Notes under the pieces: model-generated | The model's database searches: none | What the model was told of the DNA's origin: nothing | What the model saw: the letters and a program-made list of their open reading frames with translations, nothing else | Part shown: positions 54,244-61,996 of the stretch, one piece after another | Layout: each line of letters starts with the position of its first letter | Numbering within the stretch: the stretch's first letter is position 1 | Assembly (NCBI GenBank): GCA_963793415.1 | Contig: CAWCAC010000002.1 | Location: 1,116,001-1,180,000 of the forward strand | Source of the DNA: CAXMST01 sp963793415 | GTDB taxonomy: Bacteria > Actinomycetota > Thermoleophilia > Solirubrobacterales > 70-9 | Reading direction: 5' to 3' | DNA length: 64,000 nucleotides | Program-made: the position numbers and the translations under genes

Positions 54244-55020
54244 ATGATCGACAGCCATGCACATCTCGGCTCCTGCAAGCCGCCCGACGACGAGCTCGTC
54301 GCGGCGGCCGAGGAGGCCGGCGTCAACCGGATCCTCACGATCGGCATGGACGAGCGCAGCAACCGCGGGGCGATCGCCGCGGCGCGGGCCTTCGACGGCG
54401 TCTTCGCGGCTGTCGGCCGCCACCCGAACGCCGCCGCCGGGTTCGACGATGCCGCCGCTGCCGACCTGCGCGAGCTCGCGGCAGATCCGCTCGTCCGCGC
54501 AGTCGGCGAGACCGGTCTCGACTACTACCGGGACAACGCGCCGCGCGGCGACCAGTTGCGCGCCTTCGAGACGCAGATCGCGATCGCCCGCGGAGCTTCG
54601 CTGCCGCTGGTGATCCACGTGCGCGACGCCGCCGGCCCGGGGTCGGGCCAGGCGGTCAGCGACTGCTTCGAGCTGCTCGCCGCCGAGGCCGAGGGCGTCG
54701 ACGTGATCCTGCACTGCTTCAGCGCCGGCCCGGAGCGCGCCGCGGAGGCGGTCGAGCGAGGCTGGTACGTCTCCTTCGCCGGCAACGTCACCTACCCGTC
54801 CGCGGAGTCGCTGCGCGAGGCGGCGGCGCTGATCCCCGACGACCGGCTCCTGGTCGAGACCGACAGTCCGTACCTCTCACCGCAGCCGGTGCGAGGCAAG
54901 CCCAACTCGCCTGCCAACGTCGTGCTCACAGCGGCGGTCGTCGCCGAGGCCCGCGGAGCCGACCCGGCCGAGCAGGAGATCGCGATCGAGGCGAATGCGG
55001 CGAGGCTGTTCGGCTGGTGA
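54244..55020 (+). CDS. tatD: TatD-family metal-dependent deoxyribonuclease (258 aa)
   Basis: Metal-dependent hydrolase acting on 3' ends of DNA or D-Tyr-tRNA (TatD family). Motifs: IDSHAHLG (metal ligands), GRHPNAAA, AVGETGLDYYRDN (catalytic Glu), VIHVRDA, ILHCFSAGPERAAEAV and VETDSPYLSPQPVRGKPNSP. ATG 54244. The stop shares a base with the rsmA start (TGATGG). Role in DNA repair or oxidative stress is proposed for homologues. Confidence 0.92.
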   Translation: MIDSHAHLGSCKPPDDELVAAAEEAGVNRILTIGMDERSNRGAIAAARAFDGVFAAVGRHPNAAAGFDDAAAADLRELAADPLVRAVGETGLDYYRDNAPRGDQLRAFETQIAIARGASLPLVIHVRDAAGPGSGQAVSDCFELLAAEAEGVDVILHCFSAGPERAAEAVERGWYVSFAGNVTYPSAESLREAAALIPDDRLLVETDSPYLSPQPVRGKPNSPANVVLTAAVVAEARGADPAEQEIAIEANAARLFGW

Positions 55021-55838
55021 TGGTTCGCCTGGGCCAGAACTTCCTCGCCGACCGCAACCTGCTCGACGCGATCCTCACCGACGCGGCGCTCGACGCCGGC
55101 GACGTCGTGCTCGAGGTCGGGGGAGGAGAGGGGGTGCTGACCGAGCGGCTCGTCACGGCGGCCCGCCACGTGCACCTGATCGAGCTCGATCAGCGGCTGC
55201 GCGAGCACCTCGACCCGATCGCCGAGCGGGATCCCGGGCTCGAGATCGTCTGGGGCGACGCGATGCGGGTCGACCTGGCTGCGCTCGAGCCGGCGCCGAC
55301 CGTGATGGTCGCGAACTTGCCCTACTCGATCGCAACGCCGCTGCTCTTGCGGACGATCGCGGAGCTGCCCTCGCTGCGGCGCTGGACGGTGATGGTCCAG
55401 CGCGAGATCGCCGAGCGGCTGCGGGCACGACCGGGGTCCCGCACCTACGGGTCGCCGAGCGTCGTCGTCCAGCTCGCCTGTGACGTGCGGATGCTGCGCA
55501 CGGTCGACCCGGCCGTGTTCACGCCGCGGCCCCGGGTCGACAGCGCCCTGCTGGCCCTGACCCGGCGCGGGAGCGACATGGTCACGCGCCGCGACGCCGA
55601 GCTGATCCGGGACTGCTTCGCCCACCGCCGCAAGACCATCCCGAAGTCGCTCGAGCTGGCGGCCCGCCGCCGTGAGCAGGAGGCGCTCGACGCCGGCGAG
55701 CCGGTGCCGCGGCCGCGGCCGGCCGAGCTCCGCCACGCTGCCCGCGAGGGGCTGAGACGCCTCGGCATGCCTGAAGATGCACGGGCCGAGATGCTGCCTC
55801 CACAGGTCCACCTCCAGCTCGCCCGGCTGCTGCAGTGA
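55020..55838 (+). CDS. rsmA: 16S rRNA (adenine-1518/1519-N6)-dimethyltransferase RsmA (272 aa)
   Basis: KsgA-type methyltransferase of the small-subunit assembly checkpoint. Starts at ATG 55020 overlapping the tatD stop. Motifs: RLGQNFLADRNLLDAIL at the N-terminus, SAM-binding LEVGGGEGVLTERLV (GxGxGxLT variant), LIELDQRL, IVWGDAMRVD and catalytic VANLPYSIATPLLLRTI (NLPY). Length is normal. A 4-nt overlap with ispE follows. Confidence 0.94.
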   Translation: MVRLGQNFLADRNLLDAILTDAALDAGDVVLEVGGGEGVLTERLVTAARHVHLIELDQRLREHLDPIAERDPGLEIVWGDAMRVDLAALEPAPTVMVANLPYSIATPLLLRTIAELPSLRRWTVMVQREIAERLRARPGSRTYGSPSVVVQLACDVRMLRTVDPAVFTPRPRVDSALLALTRRGSDMVTRRDAELIRDCFAHRRKTIPKSLELAARRREQEALDAGEPVPRPRPAELRHAAREGLRRLGMPEDARAEMLPPQVHLQLARLLQ

Positions 55839-56686
55839 ACGCGCCGGCCAAGCTCAACCTCTGCCTCTACCTCGGCCCGGTTCGCGACGACGGCCTGCAC
55901 GAGCTCTGCTCGATCTTCGCGCCGCTGATGCTCTCCGACCTGATCGAGGTGAGCGAGGCTCCGGACGCCGAGGCGGACGTCGTCGAGTGTCCAGGGATCG
56001 AGGGCGCCAACCTCGCCGCGACCGCGCTCGCGGCGCTGCGCGAGTCGGGCTGGCGGAGCCCGCCGCTCGTGGTCCGGATCGAGAAGCGGATCCCGATCGC
56101 GGCGGGGCTCGGTGGCGGCAGCGCCGACGCCGCGGCCCTGCTGCGCCTCGCGGCCGGCGAGGTGCACGGACTGGAGGCGATCGCGCAGCGGATCGGAGCC
56201 GACGTCACCTCGCAGCTCGAGCCCGCCTTCGCGCTCGTCGAGGGCGCCGGCGAGCGGGTCACGGCGCTCCCCGACGCGGGCGAGTGGGCCGCCGTCCTGA
56301 TCCCCGACCCCGAGGGATTGTCGACGCCGGACGTCTACCGCGAGGCCGACCGCCTCGGGCTGCCGCGCGAGGCCGGCGAGCTCGCCCTCGCCCGCGACCG
56401 GCTGCTGGCGGCGACCGCGCCCGGGGCGTCGCCGCTTGACTACCGCGAGCTGCTCGTCAACGACCTCGCCGAGGCCGCGATCTCGCTGCGGCCCGCGATC
56501 GCGGAGGCCCTCGACGCGCTGCTCGCGGCGGGCGCCGAGCACGCGATGGTGACCGGGTCGGGGCCGACGGCAGTCGGCCTGTTCCGCGACCTCGCCAAGG
56601 CCGACGCCGGCGCCTCGAGGCTGCCCGCCCGCTACGCGAACGCGCTGGTCACGGCGCCCGAGCCGGGAGGCCGGACGGGGCGCTGA
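55835..56686 (+). CDS. ispE: 4-diphosphocytidyl-2-C-methyl-D-erythritol kinase (283 aa)
   Basis: GHMP kinase of the MEP isoprenoid pathway. GTG start overlapping rsmA. Motif 1 NAPAKLNLCLYLGPVRDDGLHEL, motif 2 PIAAGLGGGSADAAALLRL (ATP binding) and motif 3 MVTGSGPTAVGLF are all present. A variation: where many IspE proteins read G-x-DVPF, this one reads GADVTSQLEPAFALVEG, which may alter the substrate loop. Its stop overlaps the start of the DedA-PAP2 gene. Confidence 0.9.
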   Translation: MNAPAKLNLCLYLGPVRDDGLHELCSIFAPLMLSDLIEVSEAPDAEADVVECPGIEGANLAATALAALRESGWRSPPLVVRIEKRIPIAAGLGGGSADAAALLRLAAGEVHGLEAIAQRIGADVTSQLEPAFALVEGAGERVTALPDAGEWAAVLIPDPEGLSTPDVYREADRLGLPREAGELALARDRLLAATAPGASPLDYRELLVNDLAEAAISLRPAIAEALDALLAAGAEHAMVTGSGPTAVGLFRDLAKADAGASRLPARYANALVTAPEPGGRTGR

Positions 56687-58167
56687 TGCACCTGCCGCGC
56701 GACAACAAGGGTCGGGCGAAGCTGCTGGGACTGATCGTCGCGGTCGTCGTCGCCTACTTCCTCTACAAGAACTACTTCCCGGCGCTCGAGCCGGAGGCGA
56801 TCCTCGACGACGTCTCGAACGCGCTCGGCCAGTGGACCTACCTGCTCGTCGGCGCGCTCGCCTTCCTCGAGACGGGGGCGTTCGTCGGCCTCGTCGCCCC
56901 CGGCGAGATGGCGGTCGTGATCGCCGGTGCGATCGCCGGCCAGGGCGAGACGAACGTGTTGCTGACGATCGCGATCGTCTGGGCCGCGGCCTTCCTCGGC
57001 GACACGGCGAGCTTCATGCTCGGCCGCAAGCTCGGTCGCGGTTGGATCCTCAGGCACGGGCCGCGACTGCGGATCACGCACGAGCGCTTCGCCCAGGTCG
57101 AGAGCTACTTCGACCGGCACGGCGGCAAGACGATCCTGATCGGGCGCTTCATCGGCCTCGTCCGCGCTCTCGCCCCGTTCATCGCCGGCAGCTCGGGCAT
57201 GCGGTACGGGGCGATGGCTCCCTACAGCGTGCTCGGCACCGGCCTGTGGGCGACGTGCTTCACGCTGCTCGGCTACTTCGCCGCCCAGAACCTGGACGCC
57301 GTCTTCCACGCCGTCGAGCGCGGCTTCTTCTACTTCGCGCTGTTCGTCGCGCTCGTGATCGCGCTGATCGTCGCCTACCGCTGGCTGCGGCAGCCGGTCA
57401 ACCGCCGCCGCGCCGTCCGCGAGCTGGAGTCGCGCAGCTGGACCCGCTGGGCGGTGACGCTCGGGCGTCGGCTCGCACCCCAGGCCCGGTTCCTGTGGAA
57501 CCGCCTCACGCCCGGCAACCTCGGCCTCGAGCTGACCGCGCCGCTGGCGGCGCTCGCCGTCGGCAGCTTCATCTTCATCTCCTACGCGATCATCTTCAAC
57601 GACGATCCCGGCCCGACCGGCGCCGACACGACGGCGATCGACATCGTCGACTCGATCCGCGTTGGCTGGCTCACCTCGGTCGAGAAGGTGTTGACGATGC
57701 TCGGCGCCGGCGTCGTGCTCGCGACCATCGCGTTCGTCGGTGGGATCGCGTTCTCGATGCGGCGCCACTACTCGGAGGCAGCGATCCTCGTCGCTTCGGC
57801 GATCTTCCTGCTGATCGGCGTGCACGAGTTCAAGGACATGATCGATCGGCCGCGGCCGGCCGGCGGGCTGGTCGACGCGGCAGGCTCCTCCTATCCGAGC
57901 GGGCACGCCGCCTACTCGGTCGTCTATGCATGGCTCGCGGTCGCGGTGACGCTGCGCCTGCGGCCGCGCTGGAGCGGCGGCACGGCGCTGCTGATCGGTG
58001 GCGTCGCGCTGACGGCGTTGATCGGCCTCAGCCGCGTCTACCTGGGCGTGCACTACCTGAGCGACGTGACCGGAGGCTGGGGCCTCGGGGTCTCCGCCTT
58101 CGCGATCATGACCGTGCTGTCCGTGATCGTCAGCCATATCCGGCAGAATCGTCGCGATGTCCCCTGA
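56686..58167 (+). CDS. DedA-family membrane protein fused to PAP2 phosphatase (493 aa)
   Basis: Two domains in one chain. Residues about 50-230 are a DedA/VTT (SNARE-associated) domain: LETGAFVGLVAPGEMAVVIAG, FLGDTASFMLGRKLGRG and RFIGLVRALAPFIAGSSGM. Residues about 285-490 are a membrane PAP2 phosphatase with the three catalytic motifs KDMIDRPRP, SSYPSGHAAYS and SRVYLGVHYLSDV. DedA proteins transport or scramble polyprenyl-phosphate lipids; PAP2 proteins dephosphorylate lipid phosphates such as undecaprenyl diphosphate. The fusion suggests recycling of a lipid carrier; position in the ispE operon fits isoprenoid lipid metabolism. ATG 56686. Confidence 0.9.
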   Translation: MHLPRDNKGRAKLLGLIVAVVVAYFLYKNYFPALEPEAILDDVSNALGQWTYLLVGALAFLETGAFVGLVAPGEMAVVIAGAIAGQGETNVLLTIAIVWAAAFLGDTASFMLGRKLGRGWILRHGPRLRITHERFAQVESYFDRHGGKTILIGRFIGLVRALAPFIAGSSGMRYGAMAPYSVLGTGLWATCFTLLGYFAAQNLDAVFHAVERGFFYFALFVALVIALIVAYRWLRQPVNRRRAVRELESRSWTRWAVTLGRRLAPQARFLWNRLTPGNLGLELTAPLAALAVGSFIFISYAIIFNDDPGPTGADTTAIDIVDSIRVGWLTSVEKVLTMLGAGVVLATIAFVGGIAFSMRRHYSEAAILVASAIFLLIGVHEFKDMIDRPRPAGGLVDAAGSSYPSGHAAYSVVYAWLAVAVTLRLRPRWSGGTALLIGGVALTALIGLSRVYLGVHYLSDVTGGWGLGVSAFAIMTVLSVIVSHIRQNRRDVP

Positions 58168-58384
58168 GGTACTCGTGTTCGGAGGCGCCGGGCTGATCAG
58201 CCTGATCGCTTTCACGACCCTGATCCTGGTACCGGCGATCGGCTCCTTCGGGCGCGGCTGGGAGAAGGCGACGGCCGTCGTCCTGTCGCTGATCGTGTTC
58301 GTCACCCTGATCGCGATCGGCATTGCGATCGGCTTTGCACTGATCTACTACTGGGACGACATCTCGCGCACGTTCGGCGGTTAG
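58157..58384 (+). CDS. Small two-span membrane protein (75 aa)
   Basis: ATG 58157 overlaps the end of the DedA-PAP2 gene by 11 nt. Two hydrophobic segments (GAGLISLIAFTTLILVPAIG and VVLSLIVFVTLIAIGIAIGF) separated by a basic turn (GRGWEKATA), ending YYWDDISRTFGG. No family recognised. Translational coupling with the previous gene suggests an accessory membrane subunit or a general envelope protein. Confidence 0.7.
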   Translation: MSPEVLVFGGAGLISLIAFTTLILVPAIGSFGRGWEKATAVVLSLIVFVTLIAIGIAIGFALIYYWDDISRTFGG

Positions 58385-58396
58385 GGGCCCGGCAGG

Positions 58397-58426
58397 CCCG
58401 GCGCCGCCCGGCGCCGCCCGGCGTTG
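58397..58426. repeat. Three 10-bp tandem repeats (CCCGGCGCCG)
   Basis: Two exact copies and one near copy (last reads CCCGGCGTTG) in the gap before the PucR gene. Probably replication slippage or a weak hairpin region. Noted for completeness. Confidence 0.5.
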
Positions 58427-58469
58427 CCCCGGGTTTTCGATTCCCGGCCCCGGCCGTACTATTCCCCCG

Positions 58470-59735
58470 GTGGCAGCCAAACGCGGGGCAGACGTGCCTG
58501 TCGACAAGAGCGGCCCTGCGCCGTCAGGTAGCGGCCCCGCGAAGCGAGGCGGCCTCGAAGCCCTGTCCGAGGCGATCGAGTCCGGCGCCGGGCTGCCCGC
58601 CGTCGCCCGGGCCGCTGCCTCGGCGCTCGGGGCCAGCATCGCCCTGATCGACCGCTCGAGCACGGTGCTCGCGGTTGCCGCCGGCTCCAATGCCGAGGAG
58701 GAGAAGCTGCTCGCGGCCGAGAGCGGCGTCGAGACCGCCGAGCTGCGGGTAGCCGACGCGGTCGTCGGCGAGCTGCGAATCCGGCCCCGCGGCAAGGACG
58801 GCCTACCGCCGGCGACAGTGCGGATGGTGGCGACGCTGCTCGGCCTCGAGGTCGAGCGGGCGCGCGCGCCGGAGTGGGCCAGCGACGAGGCGGCTCACGA
58901 CTTCGTCGAGGCCGTACTCCAGCGCCGCCTCACCGCCCCCGCCGACATCGCCGCGCGTGCCGGTGAGCTCGGCACCGACCTCAGCGCGGGAGCCGGCGTC
59001 GTCTACCTGCGTGCCCACCCTCAGGCGGCTCAGATCGGCACCTGGCGTGAGCGCGTCCTGATGCTGACCCTGCGCGCCGTCCGCGCCGGCGGCACCGGCG
59101 CCGTCGCCTACGCCTCCCACGACGAGCCCGGCGAGGCCGGGGAGGTCGCCGCGATCGTGCCCACCGCCGGCGTCGACGGCGTCGCCCGTGCCGCCGAGGA
59201 GGTGCAGAGCGAGCTCGCCGAGGCGCTCGGAGGCTTCAAGCTGACGGTCGGTTTCAGCCGCCACGCCGCCGGCCCCGCCGATCTCTACCGCGCCGGCAAG
59301 GAGGCACTGCTCGCCGTCAACGTTGGCGAGGCCGAGGGCCACTCGCCGCTCGCCTTCGAGGAGACCGGCTCCTACCGGCTGCTGCTACCGGCGATGAGCG
59401 AGGACCCGGGCGAGCTCGAGCGCTTCTACGGCGAGACCGTCGCGCCGCTGTCGGCCTACGACGAGCAGTACGAGACCGAGCTCGTCGCCACCGTCGAGGC
59501 CTATCTCGAGAACGACGGCAACGTCACCCCGACGGCAGAGACGCTCTTCACCCACCGCCACACGATCCGCTACCGGCTCGAGCGCGTCCGCGAGCTCTGC
59601 GGCCACGACCTGAGCTCGACCGAGGGCCGCGAGAAGCTCGGCCTCGGCCTCAAGGCGATGCGGGTCCTCGGCATCGCCGCCCCCCAGGGCCCGGCGATGG
59701 AGCAGCGACGCAAGCGGAGCGCGGGCGAGGAGTAG
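58470..59735 (+). CDS. PucR/CdaR-family transcriptional regulator (421 aa)
   Basis: GTG start 58470. The N-terminal part (about 30-140) is a GAF-like sensor, the centre a GGDEF-like PucR/CdaR fold, and the C-terminal 80 residues the PucR helix-turn-helix: LVATVEAYLENDGNVTPTAETLFTHRHTIRYRLERV, where the H-x-HTIRYRLE segment is characteristic. TACTAT lies about 8 bp upstream of the GTG, suggesting a -10 box and a nearly leaderless mRNA. Such regulators respond to purines, sugars or other small molecules; target genes are not indicated by context. Confidence 0.88.
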   Translation: MAAKRGADVPVDKSGPAPSGSGPAKRGGLEALSEAIESGAGLPAVARAAASALGASIALIDRSSTVLAVAAGSNAEEEKLLAAESGVETAELRVADAVVGELRIRPRGKDGLPPATVRMVATLLGLEVERARAPEWASDEAAHDFVEAVLQRRLTAPADIAARAGELGTDLSAGAGVVYLRAHPQAAQIGTWRERVLMLTLRAVRAGGTGAVAYASHDEPGEAGEVAAIVPTAGVDGVARAAEEVQSELAEALGGFKLTVGFSRHAAGPADLYRAGKEALLAVNVGEAEGHSPLAFEETGSYRLLLPAMSEDPGELERFYGETVAPLSAYDEQYETELVATVEAYLENDGNVTPTAETLFTHRHTIRYRLERVRELCGHDLSSTEGREKLGLGLKAMRVLGIAAPQGPAMEQRRKRSAGEE

Positions 59736-59754
59736 CGAGAGCCCTCTTTCCGGA

Positions 59755-59827
59755 TTCCGGAGGGAGGAATCGAACCTCCGCCTTCAGGACCAAAACCTGA
59801 CGGGCTGCCTGACTACCCCACTCCGGA
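59755..59827 (-). tRNA. tRNA-Gln (anticodon TTG)
   Basis: Read on the minus strand, the acceptor stem TCCGGAG (from 59827) pairs with CTCCGGA. The anticodon arm is TCAGG-TTTTGGT-CCTGA with anticodon TTG (reads CAA, Gln). The T arm is GGAGG-TTCGATT-CCTCC. No encoded CCA: the discriminator A is followed by TCC. All four arms fit a canonical tRNA. It lies between the PucR gene and an HNH gene. Confidence 0.95.
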
Positions 59828-59893
59828 CCGTGTGAAAAGTGAGTCTAGGTCGGTATCCGGCCGCCCGATTCCGTCCGATCCAAATGCGAACAT

Positions 59894-60685
59894 ATGTTCG
59901 TGCCAAGGAGGCGGTTGATCGAGTTCTCGGAGGAGCAGCTCAGGGAGGCTGTCCGCAGGTCCTTCAGCTGGGCCGAGACGCTTCGGAACCTCGGCTACTG
60001 CCCGACCGGCGGGAATCCGCGGACCATCAAGAAGTACGTCGCGATCTGGGGAATCGACACCTCGCACTTCGATCCTGATGCCGCCAGGGATCGAGCGCTT
60101 CGGGAAAACAGCTTGAACAGGCCGATCGAGGAGATCCTCACCGAGCGATCCGTATACGCACGGGGCTCACTCAAGCGGCGGCTCTTTCGGGAGGGGATCA
60201 AGCAACGGATCTGTGAGATGTGCGGACAGGACGAGAACTGGCGCGGCGCCAGGATGTCGCTGATCCTCGACCACGTGAACGGTGTCCGGGATGACAATCG
60301 CCTCGAGAATCTCCGGATCGTCTGTCCGAACTGTGCGGCGACTCTTCCCACCCACTGCGGCCGAAGCCTGAAGCGACCGCTTATCCCCAAGCCCTGCGAT
60401 CACTGTTCAACCGTCTTCGTTCCCGCTTACTACCGCCAACGTTTCTGCTCCCGGACGTGTGCCGGGTTCGCCAAGCGCAAGCGTGGAGCCCCGAAGCCGC
60501 ATCTCCGCAAGGTCGAGCGCCCACCCTACGAACAGCTGCTTGGCGAGATCGAAGCGACCAGCTACCTCGCCGTCGGCCGCAAGTACGGGGTGTCGGACAA
60601 CGCGGTACGCAAGTGGGTTCGCTGGTACGAGCTCGAGCGGGAACGGGCGGCTGAGGCCGGGTCGGAGGACGAGGAGGCGGCGTGA
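59894..60685 (+). CDS. HNH-endonuclease-like protein with two zinc modules and HTH segments (263 aa)
   Basis: Modular protein. N-terminal HTH (about 12-56, FSWAETLRNLGY ... TIKKYVAIWGID). Central HNH fold at residues 105-155: CEMCGQDENW, LILDHVNGVRDDNRLENLRIVCPNC with two CxxC zinc knuckles and the catalytic DH...N...; HNH finger residues intact. A second four-Cys zinc module CDHCSTVFVPAYYRQRFCSRTC (168-189) follows. C-terminal HTH (YLAVGRKYGVSDNAVRKWVRW). Probably a DNA-binding nuclease; homing or restriction-like roles are possible. ATG 59894, just after the tRNA-Gln gene. Confidence 0.82.
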   Translation: MFVPRRRLIEFSEEQLREAVRRSFSWAETLRNLGYCPTGGNPRTIKKYVAIWGIDTSHFDPDAARDRALRENSLNRPIEEILTERSVYARGSLKRRLFREGIKQRICEMCGQDENWRGARMSLILDHVNGVRDDNRLENLRIVCPNCAATLPTHCGRSLKRPLIPKPCDHCSTVFVPAYYRQRFCSRTCAGFAKRKRGAPKPHLRKVERPPYEQLLGEIEATSYLAVGRKYGVSDNAVRKWVRWYELERERAAEAGSEDEEAA

Positions 60686-60715
60686 TCGACCCGTCCCGGC
60701 GCCTTCCCGCCCTCG

Positions 60716-61405
60716 CTACCTCCCGACCGGCGGGGCGAGCAGGCGCGCGAGGCCGTCCTCGCCGGGATCGGGGATCGCGCAGGCGCCTGAGAGGCCGTGC
60801 AGCTCGACTGCCAGCGGGTCCCGGCCGAGCCGGCGGGCGATCGCGGCCAGTGGGCCGAAGAGCGCGGCCTGGACGGCGGCGGGAGGCTTGGTGAAGCGGA
60901 TCGCGTCCCGGTACTCACGCGCTACTGCGGCGAGCCAGAGCGGTCCGGGGACGCCCTTTGCGTCGACGCGACCGAGCGCTCCCAGCGACCACAGCGCTTC
61001 GATCATCGAGACGAAGCGGGCGGCGGGGCGGCCGGGCGCGTCCGGCGTCGCGGTGACCTCGACTCGGACCTGTGCGATCCCGTCGCCTGCGTTCCACCAG
61101 TCGTGGGGGGTGCCGGCCGGGACCTCGACCCCTGCACTGCCCGGGGTCGCCAGCTGCTCCTCGCCGGCGATCAGGAGGCCGAGCTCGCCCGTTCGCACCT
61201 CAAAGCGCTCGACGAAGTGATCGTGGACGTGCTCCCGGGCGAGCGCCGCGCCGGGTCGCAGCCAGAGGTCGACCTCGATCTGCCGGCCGTCCGCGGCGGC
61301 CGCGGTGAGGTGTGCGATCTCGCCGGTTACCGGATTGTTGAACCAGGCGCCGGCCGCGGGGTCGGCCTGCGGAATGGGAGTGGAGCGTCGCACTGCAGTC
61401 GTCAT
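60716..61405 (-). CDS. Cupin protein with conserved C-terminal extension (229 aa)
   Basis: Paralogue of the gene at 3154-3837. The cupin barrel shows AREHVHDHFVERFEVRTGEL and VPAGTPHDWWNAG; the C-terminal region has FVSMIEALWSLGALG, VDAKGVPG, FTKPPAAVQAALFGPLAAIARRLG. Both cupins thus share one unnamed architecture. ATG 61405 is 45 bp from the divergent MarR start, with two operator-like palindromes between and overlapping that start, so it is probably repressed by the MarR protein. Confidence 0.82.
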   Translation of the reverse strand: MTTAVRRSTPIPQADPAAGAWFNNPVTGEIAHLTAAAADGRQIEVDLWLRPGAALAREHVHDHFVERFEVRTGELGLLIAGEEQLATPGSAGVEVPAGTPHDWWNAGDGIAQVRVEVTATPDAPGRPAARFVSMIEALWSLGALGRVDAKGVPGPLWLAAVAREYRDAIRFTKPPAAVQAALFGPLAAIARRLGRDPLAVELHGLSGACAIPDPGEDGLARLLAPPVGR

Positions 61406-61431
61406 CGGGCACCGCCTCGGGTGGAGTTATA

Positions 61432-61468
61432 GTTAGATCGTCTAATCATTATGGTTCGATCTTCTAAC
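61432..61468. promoter_or_regulatory. Two tandem MarR-type operators
   Basis: Two 15-bp near-palindromes: GTTAGA-TCG-TCTAAT (61432-61446) and GTTCGA-TCT-TCTAAC (61454-61468), both GTTnGA-n3-TCTAAy, centres 22 bp apart (two helical turns). They lie between the cupin gene (start 61405, minus) and MarR gene (start 61451, plus), the second overlapping the start of the MarR gene. Strong fit for MarR dimers binding side by side. Confidence 0.7.
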
Positions 61469-61991
61469 AAAAGTCAAGGGGAAGGCGAGATTCCTTCCGG
61501 CGACCGCTTCCTTCCTCGCCGGCAGCCGAATGGCACCGACAACTTCGGCAACCTCTTCCGCGACCCGACGCTGGCGGCGCAGCAGCTGATCGCGGAGGAG
61601 CTCGCGCGGGCCGGCTTCGCCGATCTGCGCCCGGCACTGCGTCGCCGTCGGCCAGCACATCGGCCCGGAGGGAACCCGCGTCACCGAGCTGGCCGAGCGC
61701 GCCTGGCTGACGAAGGCGACCGTGGTCCACGCCGTCGACGAGCTCGAGCGGCTCGGCTACGTCACCCGCGAGCCCGACCCCACCGATCGGCGCGCCAAGC
61801 TCGTCCTGGCGACTCCCCGCGCGCTCGAGGCCGAGCGCGTCGCGCGCGAGGCGATCGCAGACCTCCGGGATGCCTGGGCCGAGCTGGTCGGAGAAGAGGA
61901 GATGGACGCGCTCGAGGCCGGGCTGCGCCGCCTGCGCGCGGCTCTCTGGCCTCAGGACGAGGGCCGGTCGGCGGGTCGCGCGCAACCCTGA
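61451..61991 (+). CDS. MarR-family regulator, with apparent +1 frameshift near 61638
   Basis: Winged-helix repressor of the MarR family. Start ATG 61451. The first 60 codons read LFRDPTLAAQQLIAEELARAGFADLRPA, then the frame is lost; the +1 frame continues VAVGQHIGPEGTRVTELAERAWLTKATVVHAVDELERLGYVTREPDPTDRRAKLV, which is the MarR DNA-binding wHTH and wing, to the stop at 61991. One extra base between RPA and VAV (around 61637-61640) explains it. The operators in its promoter region are intact. Either a recent mutation or a sequencing error; if real, the gene would be inactive. Confidence 0.72.
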
Positions 61992-61996
61992 CTACG

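Noticed and set aside
58397..58426. CRISPR-like repeat
   Set aside because: Only three 10-bp units with no spacers.
59755..60685. Integrated island at tRNA-Gln
   Set aside because: The HNH gene is at the 5' side of the tRNA, no duplicated tRNA end was seen, and no integrase is present.
59894..60685. Intein or homing endonuclease inside another gene
   Set aside because: The protein is complete with its own start and stop and does not interrupt a host gene.
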